A stretch of DNA of 43,233 nucleotides from Rhodocyclaceae bacterium. Lineage in GTDB: Bacteria > Pseudomonadota > Gammaproteobacteria > Burkholderiales > Rhodocyclaceae. The DNA lies in NCBI GenBank assembly GCA_028869135.1, contig JAGWTC010000021.1:1-43233 (forward strand), given 5' to 3'. Position numbers and translations under genes: made by a program. The notes under the pieces were generated by a model, which had not been told where the DNA came from, did not search any database, and was given only the letters and a program-made list of their open reading frames with translations. Below are positions 8,585 to 18,705 of the stretch, in pieces (the first letter of the stretch is position 1; every line of letters begins with the position of its first letter).

Positions 8585-9556
8585 TTATGCGTTGGCGATA
8601 GCCGGCTGGCGCGCGTGAATGACGCGGGTCAGGGTTTCGGCCAGGCGCTGCGCCTCGAACTTGGAAACATACTCGTCGACGCCGACCGATTTGCCGAGCT
8701 GCTGGTTGGACATCGACGAGAGGGAGGAATGCATGAGCACGGGGATGCCGGCAAAAGCCGGATCCGTCTTGATATTCTTGGTCAGGATGTAGCCGTCCAT
8801 TTCCGGCATTTCGACGTCGGTCAGAATCAGGTAGATCAGATCCTTGGCCTTACGGCCGGACGACTCCGCATAGTTCGCCAGCTTGCGCAGTTCATCCCAG
8901 GCGGCGCGGCCGTTCACGGCGCTGACGTACTTGACGCCCAGCGCATCCAGCGTGCGCTGGATCTGTCCGCGCGCAACCGAGGAGTCGTCCGCAAAGACCA
9001 CGATGCCGTTCTCGTGGTTTTCAATCGGTTTGATGTTCACGAACTGCAGGCTGTCGTCGATATTGGTGGTTTCTGCCAGCACCTTCTCGACGTCCAGCAT
9101 CATGACCAGCCGGCCGTCGCCAAGCTCGGTGACGGCGGTGACCAGACCGCCGAGCTTGGAAGTCAGCATCTCGGGCGGCACACGCATTTGCGACCAGTCA
9201 AGGCGCAGGATGGTATCCACAGACTCCACCAGAAAGCCCTGGGTGTGCCCGTTGTATTCGGTCACGATCATGATCTCGCGCGGCGAGGTCGAATTCATGC
9301 CGATGTATTCGGCCAGATCCACCACCGGCACCAGCGCTCCGCGCAGGGACACCATGCCCTTCACACAGGTGGGCATTTCGGGTGCCGAGGTGATGGGCGG
9401 CGTGCGCATGACTTCACGCACCTTGAACACGTTGATGCCGAAAGTCTCCTGACGCCCGGTGCGATCATCCTTGCCCAGCGAAAAAAGCAGGATTTCCAGC
9501 TTGTTGGTTCCCGCCAGGCGGGTGCGCGCATCAATATTTTTCAGTAGTTCAGACAT
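8585..9556 (-). CDS. cheV: CheV2, CheW-receiver coupling protein
   Basis: A 323-residue CheW-receiver fusion. The CheW-like part (~15-175) has a longer early loop (GKDDRTGRQETFG) than CheV1, and the receiver (~185-315) keeps D200-D201 and phospho-acceptor D247 (LTDVEMPEMDG). The start ATG is preceded by a spaced AGGTGAG. It is the first gene of the cheV2-cheV1-cheY1-cheZ-cheA1 group, and the 270-base gap upstream should contain its promoter. Confidence 0.94.
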   Translation of the reverse strand: MSELLKNIDARTRLAGTNKLEILLFSLGKDDRTGRQETFGINVFKVREVMRTPPITSAPEMPTCVKGMVSLRGALVPVVDLAEYIGMNSTSPREIMIVTEYNGHTQGFLVESVDTILRLDWSQMRVPPEMLTSKLGGLVTAVTELGDGRLVMMLDVEKVLAETTNIDDSLQFVNIKPIENHENGIVVFADDSSVARGQIQRTLDALGVKYVSAVNGRAAWDELRKLANYAESSGRKAKDLIYLILTDVEMPEMDGYILTKNIKTDPAFAGIPVLMHSSLSSMSNQQLGKSVGVDEYVSKFEAQRLAETLTRVIHARQPAIANA

Positions 9557-9826
9557 GAACTCACCTTTGTCCCGGAAAGAGGTATGACAGCGTATGGGAA
9601 AGCAGACCCGGCACGCGGTCCGGCACCGTTCCGGCTTCTGCCAAAAAACCCCGGTGTCATGGGAGCAAATCTTACGCGTTTTTTCAAACCAGCAAACGAT
9701 TTGCCGCAGTTTTCAATTCCCGAAAAGGCCCGGCAGGCACGCTTTTCAAGCCAGACACCACTATACAGCAAGATTCCAATGTCGCATTTTTCACACTTTG
9801 CCGGCGCACGGGGGAACCGGGCCGCG
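9557..9826 (-). promoter_or_regulatory. Intergenic leader upstream of cheV2
   Basis: No convincing gene is seen. On the minus strand a TATAGT hexamer (9765-9760) could serve as a -10 box, but no good -35 lies at 16-18 bases. It would give a leader of almost 200 bases. The leader contains a CCGGGGTTTTTT tract (near 9650) and three CCGG-centred units 11-12 bases apart (9608-9637). No sigma-28 motif was found. The promoter call is tentative. Confidence 0.3.
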
Positions 9827-10132
9827 CTAGCTCACTTCGAACAGCTTGGCGAAATTGGCGATTTCCAGAACCTGCTTGACCGGCCCGCGGCAATTGACCA
9901 GGCTGACCCGGCGATTGCTGGCCTTGGTCTTGTCCCGCAACATCAGCAGCATTCCCAGTGCCGAGCTATCAAGGTATTCAACTTGCGCGAGATCCACATT
10001 CAAAGAGCGGATTTCATCATTGGCCAGCACGCTTTCCGTCGCCTCGCGGAAATCGCGGTGGGAATTGAAGTCAAAACGGCCCTGCAAACCCAGCGTGGCA
10101 ATTTCGCCCGCCACTGTCGTCGTTACCTGCAT
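9827..10132 (-). CDS. STAS-domain protein (anti-sigma-factor-antagonist-like)
   Basis: A 101-residue single STAS domain, with the hallmark loop YLDSSALGML (Ser56/Ser57) where SpoIIAA-type proteins are phosphorylated. GGGAGG lies 7 bases before the ATG. In other bacteria such proteins bind a serine-kinase anti-sigma factor or take part in phosphatase switching; no partner kinase or PP2C phosphatase gene is visible in this window. It sits between cheB and cheV2 on the same strand, so a link to the chemotaxis genes is suggested by position only. Confidence 0.85.
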   Translation of the reverse strand: MQVTTTVAGEIATLGLQGRFDFNSHRDFREATESVLANDEIRSLNVDLAQVEYLDSSALGMLLMLRDKTKASNRRVSLVNCRGPVKQVLEIANFAKLFEVS

Positions 10133-10211
10133 GCGCGGCCTCCCATTCTCACAATCTGATCATGGCTCCAGTATATGTCACGAATGCATCAGAGATTTGC
10201 GCCAGATCATC

Positions 10212-11273
10212 TCAGCCCTTGTCGAGTAGGCGCAGCCGCGCCATCAGCCGCGGGCCGATTTCGTTGAGCGAGGCCACTTCGTTGAGTGCGCCGATTTCGG
10301 CCGCCTCACGCGGCATACCGTAGACAACGCAGCTGTCCTTGTCCTGTCCGATATTCCAGGCGCCCGCCTTTTTCATCGCCAACATGGCGCGCGCGCCGTC
10401 CTTGCCCATCCCCGTCAGCATGATGCCGCTGGCATTCGCACCAGCCTGCTCGGCCACGCTGTCGAACAAGACGTCCACCGAAGGGCGATGGCGGTTCACG
10501 GGCGCTGACGCCTCCAGCTCCGTCACGAAGCCGGCCGGCGTGCGCTTTACGCGAAGGTGCGAGTGGCCGGGCGCCAGATAGGCATGCCCGGGCAGAATGC
10601 GCTCCCCGCCTTGGGCTTCGACCACCGTCAGGAGCGCCAGGCTGTCGAGTCGCTTGGCGAATGAGCCGGTAAAGGTGTCCGGCATATGCTGCACCATGAC
10701 CACGCCCGGCACCTCTCGTGGCAGGCTGCAGAGCACGGCGCGCAAGGCTTCGGTGCCGCCCGTGGAGGCGCCGATAGCGATCAGGTGGCGATCCAGAGTG
10801 CGCTGAGACAGGGGCGGCAGGGACGTATGCTCGCCCGGCCGGGCCGGCGCGGGCATAGCGCGTGAGGCCGGATGCAGGCGGGCGCTGTAGGCGGCCCTGA
10901 CCTTTTCGCGGACATCTTCCGCATACTGACGTAGCTGCGCCGGCGTATCGGCACGCGGTTTCGGGACATAGTCGACCGCGCCCAGCTCAAGCGCCTGCAG
11001 AGTATTTTCGGAGCCGCGCTCGGTGCTCGACGACACCATGACCACCGGCATGGGCCGCAGACGCATCAAGCGCCCGAGAAAATCCAGCCCGTCCATGCGC
11101 GGCATTTCAACATCCAGCGTCAGCACGTCGGGGCTCAGCGTCTTGATCATTTCGCGAGCGACGATTGGATCGGGCGCCGCACCAACCACCTTGATGTCGG
11201 GTGCATCCAGCGCCTCGGTCAGCAATGCGCGCATGACCGGAGAATCGTCAACGATAAGTACCTTGATAGTCAC
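10212..11273 (-). CDS. cheB: CheB, receptor methylesterase/deamidase
   Basis: A 353-residue protein. The N-terminal receiver has D9-D10 and phospho-acceptor D54 (LTLDVEMPRMDG). The C-terminal esterase domain (~160-350) keeps the catalytic triad S170 (IGASTGGTEAL), H196 (VQHMP) and D292 (GMGKDGA). Phosphorylation by CheA activates removal of receptor methyl groups. It is the last gene of the motA-to-cheB run, 8 bases after cheD. Confidence 0.96.
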   Translation of the reverse strand: MTIKVLIVDDSPVMRALLTEALDAPDIKVVGAAPDPIVAREMIKTLSPDVLTLDVEMPRMDGLDFLGRLMRLRPMPVVMVSSSTERGSENTLQALELGAVDYVPKPRADTPAQLRQYAEDVREKVRAAYSARLHPASRAMPAPARPGEHTSLPPLSQRTLDRHLIAIGASTGGTEALRAVLCSLPREVPGVVMVQHMPDTFTGSFAKRLDSLALLTVVEAQGGERILPGHAYLAPGHSHLRVKRTPAGFVTELEASAPVNRHRPSVDVLFDSVAEQAGANASGIMLTGMGKDGARAMLAMKKAGAWNIGQDKDSCVVYGMPREAAEIGALNEVASLNEIGPRLMARLRLLDKG

Positions 11274-11281
11274 AGAGCTTC

Positions 11282-11908
11282 CTAAAACAGTTCCACCGCG
11301 CCGGCAATGGAGGCGCCATTCAATCTGGCTGCATATTCGCGCTCGCGCCGCGCCAAAGTGTCATTGTGCAGGCGGGTCAAGCGCTTGACCAGTACCCGCC
11401 CGCTCTGCGGAAAGAAATAAACCTTGCGCGGAAACACATCGAGCAGGTCGCGCGCGACCAGGGGAATCTGCTCGGTCTTCAGGTAGTTGATCACGAACTC
11501 GGCGTTGCGCTCGCCTATCATCGCTCCCGACAGGCTGCTCAGCACCCTGCCGCCGCCAAAGACCTTGGCTTCGAGATTATGGCGCCGGGCGCCCAGCTTG
11601 AGCAGATGGTTGATGAGGATTTCCATGGCGTACACGCCGTAGCGCGCGGATGCGCTGACCAGATCGTTGCTGCCTTCGGCCAGCATGAAGTGATTCATGC
11701 CGCCGACGCCGCTTTCGCGATCGCGAATGCAGGCCGTGACGCAGGAGCCCAGCACGGTGACGAGCACCATGTCTTCGCCGGAGATGTAGTACTCACCCGG
11801 CAGAATCTTGACCGCGTCGTACTTGAACACGCGGTCATAGTAGCGGTTGCGCGCGAAATGTTCGGCATAGCCGTCGACGCCGGAATAGGTGCTAGCGAGC
11901 ATGTTCAT
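11282..11908 (-). CDS. cheD: CheD, receptor glutamine deamidase
   Basis: A 208-residue protein from the preferred start. The catalytic Cys (C56 in [12 protein letters not shown]) and His (H73 in GGMNHFML) are present. CheD deamidates receptor glutamines and, in some bacteria, works with CheC; no cheC is present here. The start MNMLAS at 11908 gives a 17-base overlap with the cheR stop. A longer in-frame start at 11947 would overlap further into cheR and adds residues that do not look conserved. Confidence 0.93.
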   Translation of the reverse strand: MNMLASTYSGVDGYAEHFARNRYYDRVFKYDAVKILPGEYYISGEDMVLVTVLGSCVTACIRDRESGVGGMNHFMLAEGSNDLVSASARYGVYAMEILINHLLKLGARRHNLEAKVFGGGRVLSSLSGAMIGERNAEFVINYLKTEQIPLVARDLLDVFPRKVYFFPQSGRVLVKRLTRLHNDTLARREREYAARLNGASIAGAVELF

Positions 11909-12794
11909 AGACGGTACGTCCGCAACTGCGGAACAATTCGGCGGCATGCAGGAAACTCTCGGAATGCCCGGCGTAGAAAAGGCCGCAGGGTTGCAGAAGC
12001 GGCTTGAATCGCTGCAACAGCCTGAGCTGGGTGTTCTTGTCGAAATAGATCATCACGTTGCGGCAGAAGATTGCGTCGAACGGGGTCTGAATGGGCCACT
12101 CGCTGTCGAGCAGATTGATGCGCTCGAACTTGAGCAGGGCCTGCAATTCCGGGCGCACGCGCACCAAGCCCTGCTTGCTGCCGCTGCCGCGCAGGAAAAA
12201 ACGCTTCAGCCGGCCCGCATTCAGCCTGTCTACGCGCTCGGCCGGATAGACGCCCTCGCTTGCGGTGCGCAGCACATGCGTATCGATGTCGCTTGCCAGA
12301 ATCTGCACCGGCGGCGTCATCGAGTCGAAGGCCTCGCAGGCAGCCATGGCCAGCGAGTAGGCCTCTTCGCCCGTCGAGGCGGCCGCGCACCAGATTCGGA
12401 AGGGCCGCGCCGAGGCCATTTGCATCTGCTGCCCGAGTATCTCGAAATGGTGCGGCTCGCGAAAAAAGGCGGTGAGATTGGTGGTCAGCGCATTGACGAA
12501 GGCCTCGATCTCGTCGGTGTTGCCTTCCAGATAGGCGAGATACTTCTCGAAGCTGCCTTGCCCCAACGCACGCAGGCGCCGCACCAGACGGCTGTAGACC
12601 ATTTCCTTCTTGACCGGCGACAGCGAGATGCCCGCGAATTCGTAGATCAGATTGCGCACCCGGACAAAGTCGTCCTGGGTAAAGGGAAACTCGCGCACGG
12701 GCGCGGCTGCGCCCGCGGGCTTGCTCGGGCTGTCCACGATGTCCCGCACATTGCGCAAAATGTGACCCGCTCCCGCGCTCAGAATTCCTGCCAC
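11892..12794 (-). CDS. cheR: CheR, receptor methyltransferase
   Basis: About 300 residues. An N-terminal helical domain (~35-110) is followed by the SAM-binding domain with [16 protein letters not shown] (glycine-rich SAM loop) and the later [13 protein letters not shown] segment. CheR methylates receptor glutamates. The start is uncertain: the longest reading uses GTG at 12794, inside the end of mcp, with GAGGA only 3 bases away; a TTG 12 codons later has a better-spaced GGGAGCGGG. The upstream mcp ends in a CheR-docking-like pentapeptide, so receptor and enzyme are linked both genetically and probably physically. Confidence 0.93.
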   Translation of the reverse strand: MAGILSAGAGHILRNVRDIVDSPSKPAGAAAPVREFPFTQDDFVRVRNLIYEFAGISLSPVKKEMVYSRLVRRLRALGQGSFEKYLAYLEGNTDEIEAFVNALTTNLTAFFREPHHFEILGQQMQMASARPFRIWCAAASTGEEAYSLAMAACEAFDSMTPPVQILASDIDTHVLRTASEGVYPAERVDRLNAGRLKRFFLRGSGSKQGLVRVRPELQALLKFERINLLDSEWPIQTPFDAIFCRNVMIYFDKNTQLRLLQRFKPLLQPCGLFYAGHSESFLHAAELFRSCGRTVYEHAR

Positions 12795-15550
12795 TCGTCC
12801 TCGATCGCCCCCGTCGGCGGCGGGAAGCTGCGCGTCGAGAGGCGCGGCGCATGCACGTTGCCGCGCACCAGACGGCGCGGCGTTGCGTCGCGCAGAGCCG
12901 CCCGCTCGACCACAGGCGGAAGATCGCGCGTCTCGTCGCCATCAAGGCGGAAACGCGAAACCAGATCGACCAAACCGCGCGCCTGATCCTCCAGACTTTC
13001 GGCAGCGGCGGCGGCTTCCTCCACAAGGGCTGCGTTCTGCTGGGTCACCTCGTCCATCTGGGTTACCGCACGCGTGACCTGATCGATACCGCTCGACTGC
13101 TCGCGGCTGGCGCCGCTGATATCGGTCACCAGACGGGCCACCTCGGAAAAGCTGCTGACCACATTGGTCATGGTGCCGCCGGCTTCCTGCACCAAACGGA
13201 CGCCGTCATCGACGCGCGCCACGGAAGACACGATGAGCTCGCGAATCTCCTTGGCCGCAGTCGCGCTGCGCTGCGCCAGACTGCGCACCTCGCTCGCCAC
13301 CACGGCGAAACCGCGGCCCTGCTCGCCTGCGCGAGCTGCCTCGACGGCCGCATTGAGCGCAAGAATGTTGGTCTGGAAAGCGATCGCATCGATGACGCCG
13401 ACGATATCGGCAATCCGCTTGGAGCCTTCCTGAATGTCGCTCATATTGCCGACCACGCGCTGGACCATCTCGCCGCCCTGGGTTGCCAGGGTATTCGAAT
13501 TCGCCGCCAGCGCATTGGCCTGGCGAGCGCTGTCTGCGTTCTGGCGCACGGTTGCGCTGAGCTCCTCCATCGAGCTGGCGGTTTCCTCCAGGCTGCTCGC
13601 CTGCTCCTCGGTCCGACTCGACAGATCGGCGTTGCCGGCGGCGATTTCGCGAGCGGCCGTGTTCACCAGTTCAGAGACCTCGCGAATTTCCAGCACCAGT
13701 TCGCTGAGGCTGTCGACGGTGGCGTTGGCGTCATTCTGCAGGCGTGCGAACAGGCCCTGATAATTGCCGTCAAGCCGATGCGTGAGATCGCCACGCGCCA
13801 GCGACTGCAATACCGAGGCGACAGCATGCAGGCCGCGCTCGCCGCTTTCCAGCAACTGGTTCAGGCCCTGGCCGATGCTCAGGAAAAATCCGCTCTTTCC
13901 GTTCAGGCTGACCCGACGCGAAAAGTCGCCGGCGGCGGCGGCATTGACGATCTCGGCCAGCTCCCGCTCGATGGCAACCTGCTCGGTACGATCCAGCCAT
14001 TCGCCAACTGTACCCAGGCGCTGCCCCTTGTCGTCGAACACCGGCGCGGCGGTCACGTTGAAGACGCGGCCGCCGAGCTCCCATTCCGAAACCGTCAGCC
14101 CCCTGAGCAGCTCCAGGCGCTTCATGTACGATTCGCGATCGCCCATCAGATCGCCGATATTGCTGCCGATGAAGGTATCGGCACTGAACTGGGGATTCAG
14201 CTGCTTCATTACGGATTCGATGCTGCGCAACACCTCGAACATCTTCGGGTTGGCATACACCACGATGCCGTCCTTGTCGGCGATGCGGAACGGCGTGCCG
14301 GCGTTGTCCAGCGCCATCTTCACACGCAGCATGTTTTCCGACAGCGATTGCTCGTGCGCAATGCGTTCGCCGAGCTCGACCCGCACCCGATCCAGGGCAC
14401 CGGCGAACTCCCCGAGCTCATCCTGCGTGTGCGGCGACAAGGCGTGACCGAAATCGCCGCCCGCAATTTTCTCTGCCGCAGTACGCAAGTCCCCGACCTG
14501 ATGAAGCACCGAGTTGCGCAAGGCGCCGAACAGATACAAGGCCAGCAGCAGGCAAAGCGAACTGGCCAGCATCTGGTTGCGCAGACTGGCCTGCAGGCGT
14601 TCGGTACGTTGCGTCAGCAGCTCGTCCATGGCCGGCATCGCCGCATCGAGCAGTTGATAAAGCGAATTCACGGTCTCGTTGCCGAGCGAAGAAATGGCGG
14701 CCGGGTCGCTCTGGGGGCGGCGGACGGCGAGAACTTCGGCCCTGACCGCATTCAGAAACAGCGCCTGCCGGTCACGCAACTGATTGATGGGTGCCGTCAG
14801 CCTGGATTGCAATGCGGGGGTTTCTCGCAAAGCCTTGCTCAGGTTCGCATGCAACGCCGCATAGGCGGACTCCGCATCCTCGATCCGCCCCTGTATCAAC
14901 ACCCGATCTTCGGGCATCATCTGCTTGTTGCGCGCCGCCTGAACGGCCGCGGCGCGAAGCAGGCGCAGGCTGTCCGCAACCTCGGGAATGCGGCGCACAA
15001 TGGCATCCTGCAGGAAATAGCCCTGGGTTTCCGGGTCCATGGTCAGGCCGGAATTGTCCGCCACCAGGACGAGATAGGACTGGATTGCATCCACCAGACG
15101 ACCGTGGTCACTCATGCTGTCGGCGATGCCGGCATTGGCGGGAGCGGCCTTGAGGCTGTTCCACTGGTTGCGAATCTCCGCATGCGCGCGGGACACGTCA
15201 AGCGCGTCGCCCTGTTGCGCATTCACCGCCGCCCAGGTATCCAGCATCTCGTCGGCACGGCTGCGCGCATCGGCCTGCCCTCCGGCCGCCTGCGGCATGC
15301 CGGACAGCACGTCCCGGGTATAGCGCCGATGAAACTGAACCGCCTGCATGAAATTCAGGGCCGGCGCGATCAGTTGCAGGCCGGCGCGCTCCTGTTGTGC
15401 AGTCACGATATCGGCATTGACGCGCTGCCAGTGCGCGTAGAACAGCACGCCGAAAGGCAGCAGCAGCAGCAGGCCGACAATGGTGAACTTGGTCCCGAAA
15501 CGGAAGCGGTCGACCACCGCCCTGCCCGGCGCAAATATATCCAGTTTCAT
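12779..15550 (-). CDS. Methyl-accepting chemotaxis protein with PAS domain and C-terminal tether
   Basis: A 923-residue receptor. TM1 is at ~22-39, a long helical periplasmic domain at ~42-325, TM2 at ~327-344 and HAMP at ~345-400. A PAS domain (~410-525, [18 protein letters not shown]) and two further HAMP-like segments (~527-615) precede the signalling domain (~620-865), whose tip reads [20 protein letters not shown] (725-744). A ~50-residue linker ends in EWQEF, which fits the x-W-x-x-F pentapeptide bound by CheR/CheB. It follows cheW and overlaps the GTG-based cheR reading by 16 bases. The ligand cannot be predicted. Confidence 0.94.
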   Translation of the reverse strand: MKLDIFAPGRAVVDRFRFGTKFTIVGLLLLLPFGVLFYAHWQRVNADIVTAQQERAGLQLIAPALNFMQAVQFHRRYTRDVLSGMPQAAGGQADARSRADEMLDTWAAVNAQQGDALDVSRAHAEIRNQWNSLKAAPANAGIADSMSDHGRLVDAIQSYLVLVADNSGLTMDPETQGYFLQDAIVRRIPEVADSLRLLRAAAVQAARNKQMMPEDRVLIQGRIEDAESAYAALHANLSKALRETPALQSRLTAPINQLRDRQALFLNAVRAEVLAVRRPQSDPAAISSLGNETVNSLYQLLDAAMPAMDELLTQRTERLQASLRNQMLASSLCLLLALYLFGALRNSVLHQVGDLRTAAEKIAGGDFGHALSPHTQDELGEFAGALDRVRVELGERIAHEQSLSENMLRVKMALDNAGTPFRIADKDGIVVYANPKMFEVLRSIESVMKQLNPQFSADTFIGSNIGDLMGDRESYMKRLELLRGLTVSEWELGGRVFNVTAAPVFDDKGQRLGTVGEWLDRTEQVAIERELAEIVNAAAAGDFSRRVSLNGKSGFFLSIGQGLNQLLESGERGLHAVASVLQSLARGDLTHRLDGNYQGLFARLQNDANATVDSLSELVLEIREVSELVNTAAREIAAGNADLSSRTEEQASSLEETASSMEELSATVRQNADSARQANALAANSNTLATQGGEMVQRVVGNMSDIQEGSKRIADIVGVIDAIAFQTNILALNAAVEAARAGEQGRGFAVVASEVRSLAQRSATAAKEIRELIVSSVARVDDGVRLVQEAGGTMTNVVSSFSEVARLVTDISGASREQSSGIDQVTRAVTQMDEVTQQNAALVEEAAAAAESLEDQARGLVDLVSRFRLDGDETRDLPPVVERAALRDATPRRLVRGNVHAPRLSTRSFPPPTGAIEDEWQEF

Positions 15551-15592
15551 GACTTCATCTCCCCGGCCGAATGCCTGTTTGTCCTTTTCATT

Positions 15593-16081
15593 TCACGCCA
15601 CCGTCTCATCAACCAGCGCCATGTCCGCCGACAGCATCAGACCTTCGATGTCGACCACGATCAGCATGCGTTCTTCGACCATGGCGAGCCCGGTGATGTA
15701 ACGCAGGTCAACGGCCCGCGACAGTTCGGGCGGCGGATGCATCTGCTCGCCGGTAACGGCAACCACATCGGAGACCGCATCGACGACGATGCCGACGACA
15801 CGATTGCCGACATTCAGAATCACCACCACGGTGAACGGCGTGTACTCCGGCTTGCCCAGTCCGAACTTGATGCGCAGATCGATGATGGGCACGATGGCGC
15901 CGCGCAGATTGATCACGCCCTTGATGAACTCCGGCGCATGCGCAATGGGAGTCACGACATCGTAGCTGCGTATTTCCTGAACCCGCAGAATATCGATCGC
16001 ATACTCCTCACCGCCCAGCACGAAGGTCAGGAACTCGTGCTTGCGCTGATCGCCGTCGTCGATGGTGTGGTTCTTGTTCAT
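15593..16081 (-). CDS. cheW: CheW, receptor-kinase coupling protein
   Basis: A 162-residue single CheW domain ([22 protein letters not shown]... [13 protein letters not shown]). It links receptors to CheA in signalling arrays. The start ATG at 16081 follows GAGGAGG; this Shine-Dalgarno sequence overlaps the cheA2 stop (TTGAGGAGG), which suggests coupled translation. A longer reading from TTG at 16093 would begin inside that sequence and is rejected. Confidence 0.95.
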   Translation of the reverse strand: MNKNHTIDDGDQRKHEFLTFVLGGEEYAIDILRVQEIRSYDVVTPIAHAPEFIKGVINLRGAIVPIIDLRIKFGLGKPEYTPFTVVVILNVGNRVVGIVVDAVSDVVAVTGEQMHPPPELSRAVDLRYITGLAMVEERMLIVVDIEGLMLSADMALVDETVA

Positions 16082-16089
16082 GATCCTCC

Positions 16090-18162
16090 TCAAGCCGCCG
16101 CGGCAATGCCTGCATCGGCCTTGCTGACCAGCGCCACGGCATCAAGTATGCATGCCACGCGCCCGTCGCCCATGATGGTCGCGGCGGCCACGCCCGGCAC
16201 CTTGCGGTAATTGGTTTCCAGGCTTTTGATCACCACCTGGTGCTGCCCGAGCAGCGCATCGACGAACATGGCCGCACGACGGCCATCGACTTCCAGCAGC
16301 ACCATGATGCCGCGACAGAAATCGGTTTCGGCGTTGCATATGCCGAACAGTTCGTGCAACACGACGACGGGCAGGTAGTCGCCGCGCACCTGCAACAGGA
16401 CATCCACGCCGCCCATGCGCTTGATCATGCCGGGCTCCGGCTGCAGCGATTCCAGCACATAGCCGAGCGGCACGATGTAGCTTTCGCTGCCCACCGACAC
16501 CGACATGCCGTCGACGATGGCCAGCGTCAGCGGCAGGCGAACGGTCATGCGTGTCCCGATGCTGGCCATGGACTCGATGTCGATGCGGCCACCGAGGGCG
16601 GTAATGTTGCGCCTGACGACATCCATGCCGACACCGCGACCGGACACGTCGGTCACCTGTTCCGCGGTCGAAAAACCAGCCTCGAAAATCAGCCCCCACA
16701 CCTCTGCATCGCCAAGGCTGTCCGAGACCACCATGCCCCGCTCCCGGGCCTTGGCAAGAATGAGCTCCCGGTCCAGCCCGCTGCCGTCGTCGCCGACCTC
16801 AATCACGACAGTGCCGCTGTGCTGATAGGCCTTCAGCGTAACGGTACCGACAACCGGCTTGCCGGCGGCCAGACGCTTTTCCGGCACCTCGATACCGTGA
16901 TCCAGGCTATTGCGCACCAGATGGGTCAGGGGATCGACGATGCGCTCGACCAGCCCGCGGTCGAGTTCGGTGTTTTCGCCGCTCATCTTGAGCTCGACCT
17001 GTTTGCCAAGTTTGCCCGAAAGATCGCGGACGACCCGCGGGAAACGATGGAAAACGGTCGAGATCGGCACCATGCGCACCGACATGACGGAGGCTTGCAG
17101 ATCGCGGCTGTTGCGTTCGAGTTGCGCCAGCCCGGCATGCAGTCGCTCGAACTGCACGGGGTCCAGCGCATTGGCGATCTGCTGAAGCATGGCGTGGGTA
17201 ATGACCAGCTCGCCCACCTGATTGATGATGAGATCGACCTTGTCCACGCCGACGCGGATGGTGCTTTCCCCGCTGGCCGCATTGCCGGTCTGCCGGACGC
17301 GCGGGAACGGCGAGGTTTCGCTCGCAAGGGCGGGAAGGTCGGTGAAAAACCCGTAGGCGCCGTCGTCGGCCACCTGACGCGGCGCGGCGCCCTCCGGCAA
17401 AGCCATGGGCTCATCCGCGAACAGGCCCCAGCTGTCGTCAAGGCCCGGCGCCGGCAATGTCGCCGGCTCGTCGAACAAACCCCACGACGCGTCGCCCGTC
17501 GCGGCTCCCGCCGGCAGGACACTCACATCGTGCGCGACAAAGGCGATGACGTCGCCTGCCGCCGCCGCGTCGCGGCAGTTTTCGATACGCAGGCGCCACG
17601 GCGCCATCGACGACGTCGCATGCCGTTCAACACTCACCGTGCCGAAATCCGCCAGCTCCTCGCACAGCATCTCCAGCACCGCGGGCTGGCCGGCCTCCGG
17701 CGCATCGCACACAAACTCGAACACGGCCGCGTCGGCCGATGCGGTAGATGGCGCCCCGATCGCAGAAGCGGCGTCGCCCGTTGCCAGCGCGGCAAGACGT
17801 GTGGCAACGGCAGCCGCCGCAGCCGGATCGGCGGGCGCCCCGTCGCGATGGGTCGCCAGTTGCCCGCCAAGTACGTCGCGCGCTTCCAGGCAGGCGTCGA
17901 CAAGCGCGTTGCCGACGGGCAGCTCGCCCTTGCGCACCTTGTCCAGCAAGCCTTCCAGCACATGCGTGAGATCGGCCATGTCGCCGAAACCGAACGTTCC
18001 GGCCGAACCCTTGATGGAATGGGCGGCGCGAAATACGGCATTCAGTTGCTCGCGATCCGGGTGTTGATGGTCGAGCGCGAGCAACAGGGACTCCATGCTT
18101 TCCAGATGCTCCGCCGCTTCGGCAAAGAAGATCTGGTAGAACTGGCTCATGTCGTAGGACAT
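16090..18162 (-). CDS. cheA: CheA2, chemotaxis histidine kinase with P2-like domain
   Basis: A 690-residue kinase. Order: Hpt (1-105, H48 in [12 protein letters not shown]), a small alpha/beta region resembling a P2 domain (~146-212), a linker with three aromatic repeat motifs (~224-280), dimerisation domain (~300-365), HATPase (N418 in [16 protein letters not shown] and GRGVG loops) and CheW-like domain (~545-680). The start [10 protein letters not shown] at 18162 follows GAGGAGGGAAGC; an upstream in-frame extension to 18243 looks non-coding. Its company (cheY2, cheW, mcp, cheRDB, motAB) marks it as the main motility kinase. Confidence 0.95.
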   Translation of the reverse strand: MSYDMSQFYQIFFAEAAEHLESMESLLLALDHQHPDREQLNAVFRAAHSIKGSAGTFGFGDMADLTHVLEGLLDKVRKGELPVGNALVDACLEARDVLGGQLATHRDGAPADPAAAAAVATRLAALATGDAASAIGAPSTASADAAVFEFVCDAPEAGQPAVLEMLCEELADFGTVSVERHATSSMAPWRLRIENCRDAAAAGDVIAFVAHDVSVLPAGAATGDASWGLFDEPATLPAPGLDDSWGLFADEPMALPEGAAPRQVADDGAYGFFTDLPALASETSPFPRVRQTGNAASGESTIRVGVDKVDLIINQVGELVITHAMLQQIANALDPVQFERLHAGLAQLERNSRDLQASVMSVRMVPISTVFHRFPRVVRDLSGKLGKQVELKMSGENTELDRGLVERIVDPLTHLVRNSLDHGIEVPEKRLAAGKPVVGTVTLKAYQHSGTVVIEVGDDGSGLDRELILAKARERGMVVSDSLGDAEVWGLIFEAGFSTAEQVTDVSGRGVGMDVVRRNITALGGRIDIESMASIGTRMTVRLPLTLAIVDGMSVSVGSESYIVPLGYVLESLQPEPGMIKRMGGVDVLLQVRGDYLPVVVLHELFGICNAETDFCRGIMVLLEVDGRRAAMFVDALLGQHQVVIKSLETNYRKVPGVAAATIMGDGRVACILDAVALVSKADAGIAAAA

Positions 18163-18297
18163 GCTTCCCTCCTCACGCACGGATCGCGGCCGATTGCCGC
18201 CCCATCCCTTGGCGCCGCCGGCTCTTTCCGGATTGCAAGACACATCCTCGGGGGATCGCGAAACCGGGGGGCAGCATGGCGGCCATAGGCTTATCGG

Positions 18298-18663
18298 CTA
18301 GCCGATGACTTTCTTGACCACTTCGAGCAGCTTCTGCGGGTCGAAAGGCTTGACCAGCCAGCCGGTGGCGCCGGCAGCGCGTCCCTGCTGCTTCATGGCA
18401 TCGGACGACTCCGTGGTCAGCATGAGAATGGGGGTGCTTTTGTACTGCGGCAGGGCACGCAGCGTGCGGATCAGGGTCAGCCCGTCCATGCGCGGCATGT
18501 TCTGATCGGTGAGCACGAGGCTGACATTGTGGCTTTTGGCCTTGTCGAGCCCGTCCTGCCCGTCCACGGCATCGAGCACTTCGTAGCCGGCGCTCTTCAA
18601 TGTGAACGAAACCATCTGCCGGATCGAGGCCGAGTCGTCGATCGCCAAAATTGTCTTTGTCAT
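18298..18663 (-). CDS. cheY: CheY2, single-domain response regulator
   Basis: A 121-residue receiver domain with D9-D10, phospho-acceptor D53 (VLTDQNMPRMDG), T83/T84 and K105 (WLVKPF). It lies between motB and cheA2 and is the natural substrate of CheA2 by position. It is less like E. coli CheY than CheY1: it has Trp102 where CheY1 has the switch Tyr108, so it may not be the motor-binding form. A 135-base gap without a convincing gene (18163-18297) separates it from cheA2. Confidence 0.93.
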   Translation of the reverse strand: MTKTILAIDDSASIRQMVSFTLKSAGYEVLDAVDGQDGLDKAKSHNVSLVLTDQNMPRMDGLTLIRTLRALPQYKSTPILMLTTESSDAMKQQGRAAGATGWLVKPFDPQKLLEVVKKVIG

Positions 18664-18705
18664 GTCTCCTCCTGCTTGCTGATGCGGGTGTCGCTTTGCG
18701 TAGGC

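Noticed and set aside
9608-9637. Three CCGG-centred units at 11-12-base spacing in the cheV2 leader
   Set aside because: Too short and GC-biased to separate from background in this GC-rich sequence; mentioned only in the leader entry.
12851-16210. A 1119-codon plus-strand open frame opposite mcp, cheW and cheA2
   Set aside because: It is the antisense shadow of clearly conserved minus-strand genes; GC-rich codon use leaves the opposite frame free of stops. Its His/Arg/Gln/Gly-rich translation has no domain.
16240-18288. A 682-codon plus-strand open frame opposite cheA2
   Set aside because: Same antisense effect; CheA2 on the other strand has complete domains and catalytic residues.
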